DNA of 64,000 bases, from assembly GCA_963780635.1 (NCBI GenBank), contig CAWACW010000016.1:1-64000 (forward strand). Direction: 5' to 3'. Numbering within the stretch: the first letter of the stretch is position 1; each line of letters starts with the position of its first letter. Below are positions 60,950 through 64,000 of the stretch, piece after piece. The stretch is from DATEPR01 sp963780635. GTDB taxonomy: Bacteria > Actinomycetota > Actinomycetes > Mycobacteriales > Pseudonocardiaceae. A model generated the notes under the pieces. The model was not told the origin of the DNA, made no database searches, and was given only the letters and a program-made list of their open reading frames with translations. Made by a program: the position numbers and the translations under genes.

Positions 60950-62328
60950 GTGAGTCCCACTCCTCTCCTCGGGTGGTGATCGCGGCGCCTGCTTCCGGTA
61001 GCGGCAAGACGACCGTCGCCACCGGGTTGCTCGCTGCCTTCGTCGCGCAAGGGCGGCGGGTGGCTCCTTTCAAGGTCGGGCCGGATTACATCGATCCCGG
61101 GTATCACTCCCTCGCCGCAGGGCGGCCGGGGCGCAATCTCGATCCCGTGCTCGTCGGCGAGGAACTCGTCGGACCCCTCTTCGCGCACGGCGCCGCGGAC
61201 ACCGACATGGCGATCGTCGAAGGCGTGATGGGGTTGTTCGACGGGCGTACGTCGACCGGTGGCCTGCGGGGGGCCGAGTTCGGGTCGACCGCTCACGTCG
61301 CCCAACTGCTCGACGCGCCCGTGGTCCTCGTCGTGGACAGCCGCGGCCAGGGGCGCAGCCTCGCCGCACTCCTGCACGGCTTCCGCGGCTACGACCCCGC
61401 CGTCCGCCTCGCCGCCGTGATCCTCAACCAGGTCGGCTCGTCCCGCCACGAACACGTCCTCCGCGACGCCTGCGCCGAGGTCGGACTCCCGGTCCTGGGC
61501 GCGATCCCGCGCGGGGCAGAGGTCGCCCTCCCCGCCCGGCACCTCGGCCTCGTGCCTGCTGCCGAGCACGGCGAACCCGCTCGGCGGGCCGTGGCAGCCA
61601 TGGCCGAGTTGATCACCCGATCGGTTGATCTGGACGCGGTGGCACGGCTGGCCGCGAGCGCCGGGCCGGCGCCGTGGGCGCCGTGGCATCCCGACGTGCC
61701 GACGACCACGCGCGGACCCGTCATCGCTGTCGCGGGCGGACCCGCCTTCACCTTCGGCTACGCCGAACACGTCGAACTCCTCACCGCTGCCGGTGCCCAC
61801 GTGGTCATCCTCGATCCCCTCCATCACGAAACGCTGCCGACGGACACCGCCGCGCTCGTCCTGCCCGGCGGCTTCCCCGAGCAGCACGCTGCTGCCCTGA
61901 GTAAGAACACCGATTTGCGGTCATCGGTTGCAGGCTTCGCCCGATCGGGCGGGATCGTCGTGGCCGAGTGCGGCGGACTCCTTTACCTGCTCGACGAACT
62001 GAGCGGCCACCCGATGTGTGGTGTGCTGCCCGGCACGGCCGATCTCGGCCCGACGCTGACCCTCGGCTACCGGGACGCCGTCGCCGCGACCGACTCGATC
62101 GCCCACCGCGCGGGCGAACGCCGCACCGGCCACGAGTTCCACAAGACCCGCGTACACACGCCACACGAACCGGCCCCCGCCTGGTTCTGGCGCGACCACG
62201 ACGGCCGCCCGGCGCGCGAGGGCTTCGTCGCCGGTAACGTGCACGCCTCCTACCTGCACACCCACCCGGCGGCCCACCCCGAAACCGTGGCCCGACTGGT
62301 AAAAGCAGCGGCGGGAGAGCACGCATGA
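60946..62328 (+). CDS. cobB: Hydrogenobyrinate a,c-diamide synthase (CobB/CbiA)
   Basis: Amidates the a and c side chains, giving the substrate of CobN. The 460-residue protein has the P-loop APASGSGKTTVATGL, VGPDYIDPGYH, EGVMGLFDG and a C-terminal glutamine amidotransferase domain with the nucleophile in AECGGLLYL and the His of GNVHASYLH. The GTG at 60946 fits the family start better than the open frame from 60901. Its stop overlaps cobI. Confidence 0.94.
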   Translation: MSESHSSPRVVIAAPASGSGKTTVATGLLAAFVAQGRRVAPFKVGPDYIDPGYHSLAAGRPGRNLDPVLVGEELVGPLFAHGAADTDMAIVEGVMGLFDGRTSTGGLRGAEFGSTAHVAQLLDAPVVLVVDSRGQGRSLAALLHGFRGYDPAVRLAAVILNQVGSSRHEHVLRDACAEVGLPVLGAIPRGAEVALPARHLGLVPAAEHGEPARRAVAAMAELITRSVDLDAVARLAASAGPAPWAPWHPDVPTTTRGPVIAVAGGPAFTFGYAEHVELLTAAGAHVVILDPLHHETLPTDTAALVLPGGFPEQHAAALSKNTDLRSSVAGFARSGGIVVAECGGLLYLLDELSGHPMCGVLPGTADLGPTLTLGYRDAVAATDSIAHRAGERRTGHEFHKTRVHTPHEPAPAWFWRDHDGRPAREGFVAGNVHASYLHTHPAAHPETVARLVKAAAGEHA

Positions 62329-63086
62329 ACACACTCGTGGGCATCGGTGTCGGGCCCGGCGATCCGGAACTCCTCACTCTCGCCGGGCTGCGCGCACTCC
62401 GGGACGCGGGACGGATCTTCGTGCCGGTCCTGGCACCGGAGGAGAGCGGCCGCGCCGAAGCGGTCGTCCGCGCGCACGTCGCCGACGACAAGATCGAACG
62501 GCTGGTGTTCGCACTGTCCGATTCGGTCTCCGGCTCGCAGCGACGTCGCCGCCGGCATTGGGATGCGGCCGCCGAGCGTGTCGCGACGCATCTGCGCGAG
62601 CACGGTGGTACGGCGGCGTTCGCCACCTTGGGTGACCCGAACGTGTATTCCACGTTCGGCTATCTGGCCGCGACGGTCCGGACTCTGCTGCCGGACGTGA
62701 CGGTCACCACGATCCCCGGGATCACCGCGATGCAGGCCACAGCCAGTGCGGCCGGAGTCACGCTGGTCGAAGGGGGGGAGCAACTCACCGTGCTTCCGGT
62801 GACGCGCAACGTGACCGCCGTGGCGGCAGCGCTGAGCGGGCAAGGTACGGTCGTCGCCTACAAGGGCGGGCGACGGTTGCGGGAGTTGCGCGAGGTGATC
62901 GAGCGTGCCGGCGCGTTGGGTCGGTCGGTGTACGCGGAACACCTCGGCACAGCGGACCAGCGCGTTCTGCCACTGTCCGAAGTGGATCTACCGGACACAG
63001 TGGACGCCTCGGGAACGGGTGGCGCGCCGTACCTGTCGACGGTGGTCGTACTTCCGTCGCGCGGAGGCAGAGGAGAGCAGCTATGA
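62325..63086 (+). CDS. cobI: Precorrin-2 C20-methyltransferase
   Basis: CobI adds a methyl group at C20 using S-adenosylmethionine. The 253-residue tetrapyrrole methylase has GIGVGPGDPELLTLAG, TLGDPNVYSTFGYL and TIPGITAMQATASAAG. Both ends overlap neighbours by ATGA, so cobB-cobI-cobM are translationally coupled. Confidence 0.95.
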   Translation: MNTLVGIGVGPGDPELLTLAGLRALRDAGRIFVPVLAPEESGRAEAVVRAHVADDKIERLVFALSDSVSGSQRRRRRHWDAAAERVATHLREHGGTAAFATLGDPNVYSTFGYLAATVRTLLPDVTVTTIPGITAMQATASAAGVTLVEGGEQLTVLPVTRNVTAVAAALSGQGTVVAYKGGRRLRELREVIERAGALGRSVYAEHLGTADQRVLPLSEVDLPDTVDASGTGGAPYLSTVVVLPSRGGRGEQL

Positions 63087-64000
63087 CAAGCGGTCGGGTC
63101 TCGTTCATCGGTGCCGGACCCGGGGCCGCTGACCTCATCACGTTGCGTGGTGCCAAACGCATCGCCGAGGCCGACATCGTGGTGTGGGCAGCCAGCCTGG
63201 TCGACCCGCGGTGTGTGCGCGACCACGCCAGTGCTGGCGCCGAGTTGGTGGACTCCTCGCGGATCACGCACGACGACGTGCTCGAGATCTACCGCCGCGC
63301 CGCTGGGCAGCGACTGAACGTGGCGCGCGTGCACTCCGGTGACCCGTCGCTGTGGGGCGCGGTCCAGGAGCAGTACGACGCCTGCGTGCGGCTGGGCCTT
63401 GAGGTCGACATCGTGCCGGGCGTGTCGGCGTTCTCGGCCGCCGCGGCCGTCGCGGGCCGGGAGCTGACGGTGCCCGAGGTCGCGCAGTCGGTGATCCTGA
63501 CCCGGCTGGAGGGCGGCAAGACGCCGATGCCCGACGGTGAGCACATCCGCGACTTCGCCCGGCACGGCACCACGATGGCGATCTTCCTGTCCGCCGCGCG
63601 CAGTGGCCAGCTCGTGGACGAGCTGCGGGCCGGCGGCTACGCGGACGACACGCCGGTCGTCATCGCGTACAAGGTGACGTGGCCGGACGAGCTGGTCCTG
63701 CACACCACGATCGGTGAGCTGGCGGACACCGTGAAGCAGCACAAGCTGTGGCGGCACACGCTGTTCCTGGTCGGCACCGCGTTGCGCGCCGAAGGCACCC
63801 GCTCGCACCTGTACAACGCCGGGCACTTCCACACCTTCCGCAAGGCCGACCCGGAGGCGCGCCGCGCGCTGCGCGCGGTCGAGAGCACCACCCACGACGC
63901 GCCGCGCGCGGCCGAGAGCACCACCGACGACGCGCCGCGCGCCAAGACGGGCTGGCCGCTGCACACCAGCCGCAGTGGCTGGGTGGCCGCGCGGGTCGGC
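63083..64000 (+). CDS. cobM: Precorrin-4 C11-methyltransferase, with C-terminal extension, cut by window edge
   Basis: CobM methylates C11. The sequence has FIGAGPGAADLITLRGAKRI, ARVHSGDPSLWGAVQEQ, and VPGVSAFSAAAAVAGRELT. The family normally ends near FHTFRKADP (about residue 257), but this frame continues without stop for about 48 residues to the window end. The extension has two copies of an 11-residue unit (VESTTHDAPRA, AESTTDDAPRA), then KTGWPLHTSRSGWVAARVG. It may be a linker to a further fused domain; the rest is outside the window. Confidence 0.92.
   Translation, partial: MTSGRVSFIGAGPGAADLITLRGAKRIAEADIVVWAASLVDPRCVRDHASAGAELVDSSRITHDDVLEIYRRAAGQRLNVARVHSGDPSLWGAVQEQYDACVRLGLEVDIVPGVSAFSAAAAVAGRELTVPEVAQSVILTRLEGGKTPMPDGEHIRDFARHGTTMAIFLSAARSGQLVDELRAGGYADDTPVVIAYKVTWPDELVLHTTIGELADTVKQHKLWRHTLFLVGTALRAEGTRSHLYNAGHFHTFRKADPEARRALRAVESTTHDAPRAAESTTDDAPRAKTGWPLHTSRSGWVAARVG

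Noticed and set aside
57378..61073. 1231-codon minus-strand frame opposite the chelatase fusion and cobO
   Set aside because: It runs across two well-identified plus-strand genes and the repeat array; low-complexity Arg/Pro/Gly composition shows it is a shadow.

Overview
This is a high-GC actinobacterial chromosome segment. Gene content and order (ffh-rpsP-rimM-trmD-rplS-lepB-rnhB, dprA-xerC-whiG, rpsB-tsf-pyrH-frr-cdsA-rlmN, dxr-rip1-ispG-map) match the conserved core of mycolic or sporulating Actinobacteria. A WhiG-type sigma factor, mycothione reductase, a GlnR-type box and TTGTCCACA DnaA boxes fit that group. Protein style and the CobN/ChlID cobalamin cluster suggest Pseudonocardiaceae, but the genus is inferred. 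No tRNA, rRNA, insertion sequence, prophage or CRISPR array was seen.

Layout. 1-5.5 kb: a truncated secreted protein, recQ, ftsY, a DoxX protein and an RlmA-type methyltransferase. 5.6-9.7 kb: nitrogen control operon amt-glnK-glnD behind a GlnR-like site. 10.1-15.1 kb: ffh followed by a tightly packed amidohydrolase, two CPBP intramembrane proteases and pxpA. 15.2-20.0 kb: rpsP-khpA-rimM-trmD, then rplS-lepB-rnhB-DUF2469; lepB carries a one-base frameshift. 20.0-27.0 kb: yraN, a repeat ORF, comM, dprA, xerC, whiG and a convergent M23 peptidase gene, flanked by two pairs of perfect DnaA boxes. 27.0-34.4 kb: rpsB-tsf, pyrH-frr-cdsA, a methyltransferase, padR and rlmN. 34.5-36.3 kb: a frameshifted acetyltransferase, carbonic anhydrase and two small membrane proteins on the minus strand. 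36.4-43.4 kb: isoprenoid genes dxr and ispG around the site-2 protease, then an acetyltransferase, map and cobQ. 43.5-49.6 kb: an ECF42/DGPF pair with its own promoter motif, FadR-type regulator and MFS exporter, mycothione reductase behind a sigma-R-type promoter, and a PEBP protein. 49.7-64.0 kb: an S-adenosylmethionine methyltransferase, then the cobalamin region with cobN, a ChlI/ChlD fusion, cobO, cobB, cobI and cobM. Two cobalamin riboswitches, one before cobN and one before the chelatase fusion, control it; a metalloprotease, a GNAT protein and bioF sit between them.

No clearly undescribed multi-gene system stands out. The most unusual points are: two low-complexity tandem-repeat ORFs fitted exactly into operon junctions (yraN/comM and cobO/cobB); a roughly 130-residue low-complexity insertion inside XerC; the two 19-bp-spaced DnaA-box pairs; an 11-codon leader ORF coupling a riboswitch to the chelatase gene; a perfect 34-bp palindrome; and three probable single-base frameshifts in otherwise intact genes, which may be sequence errors.
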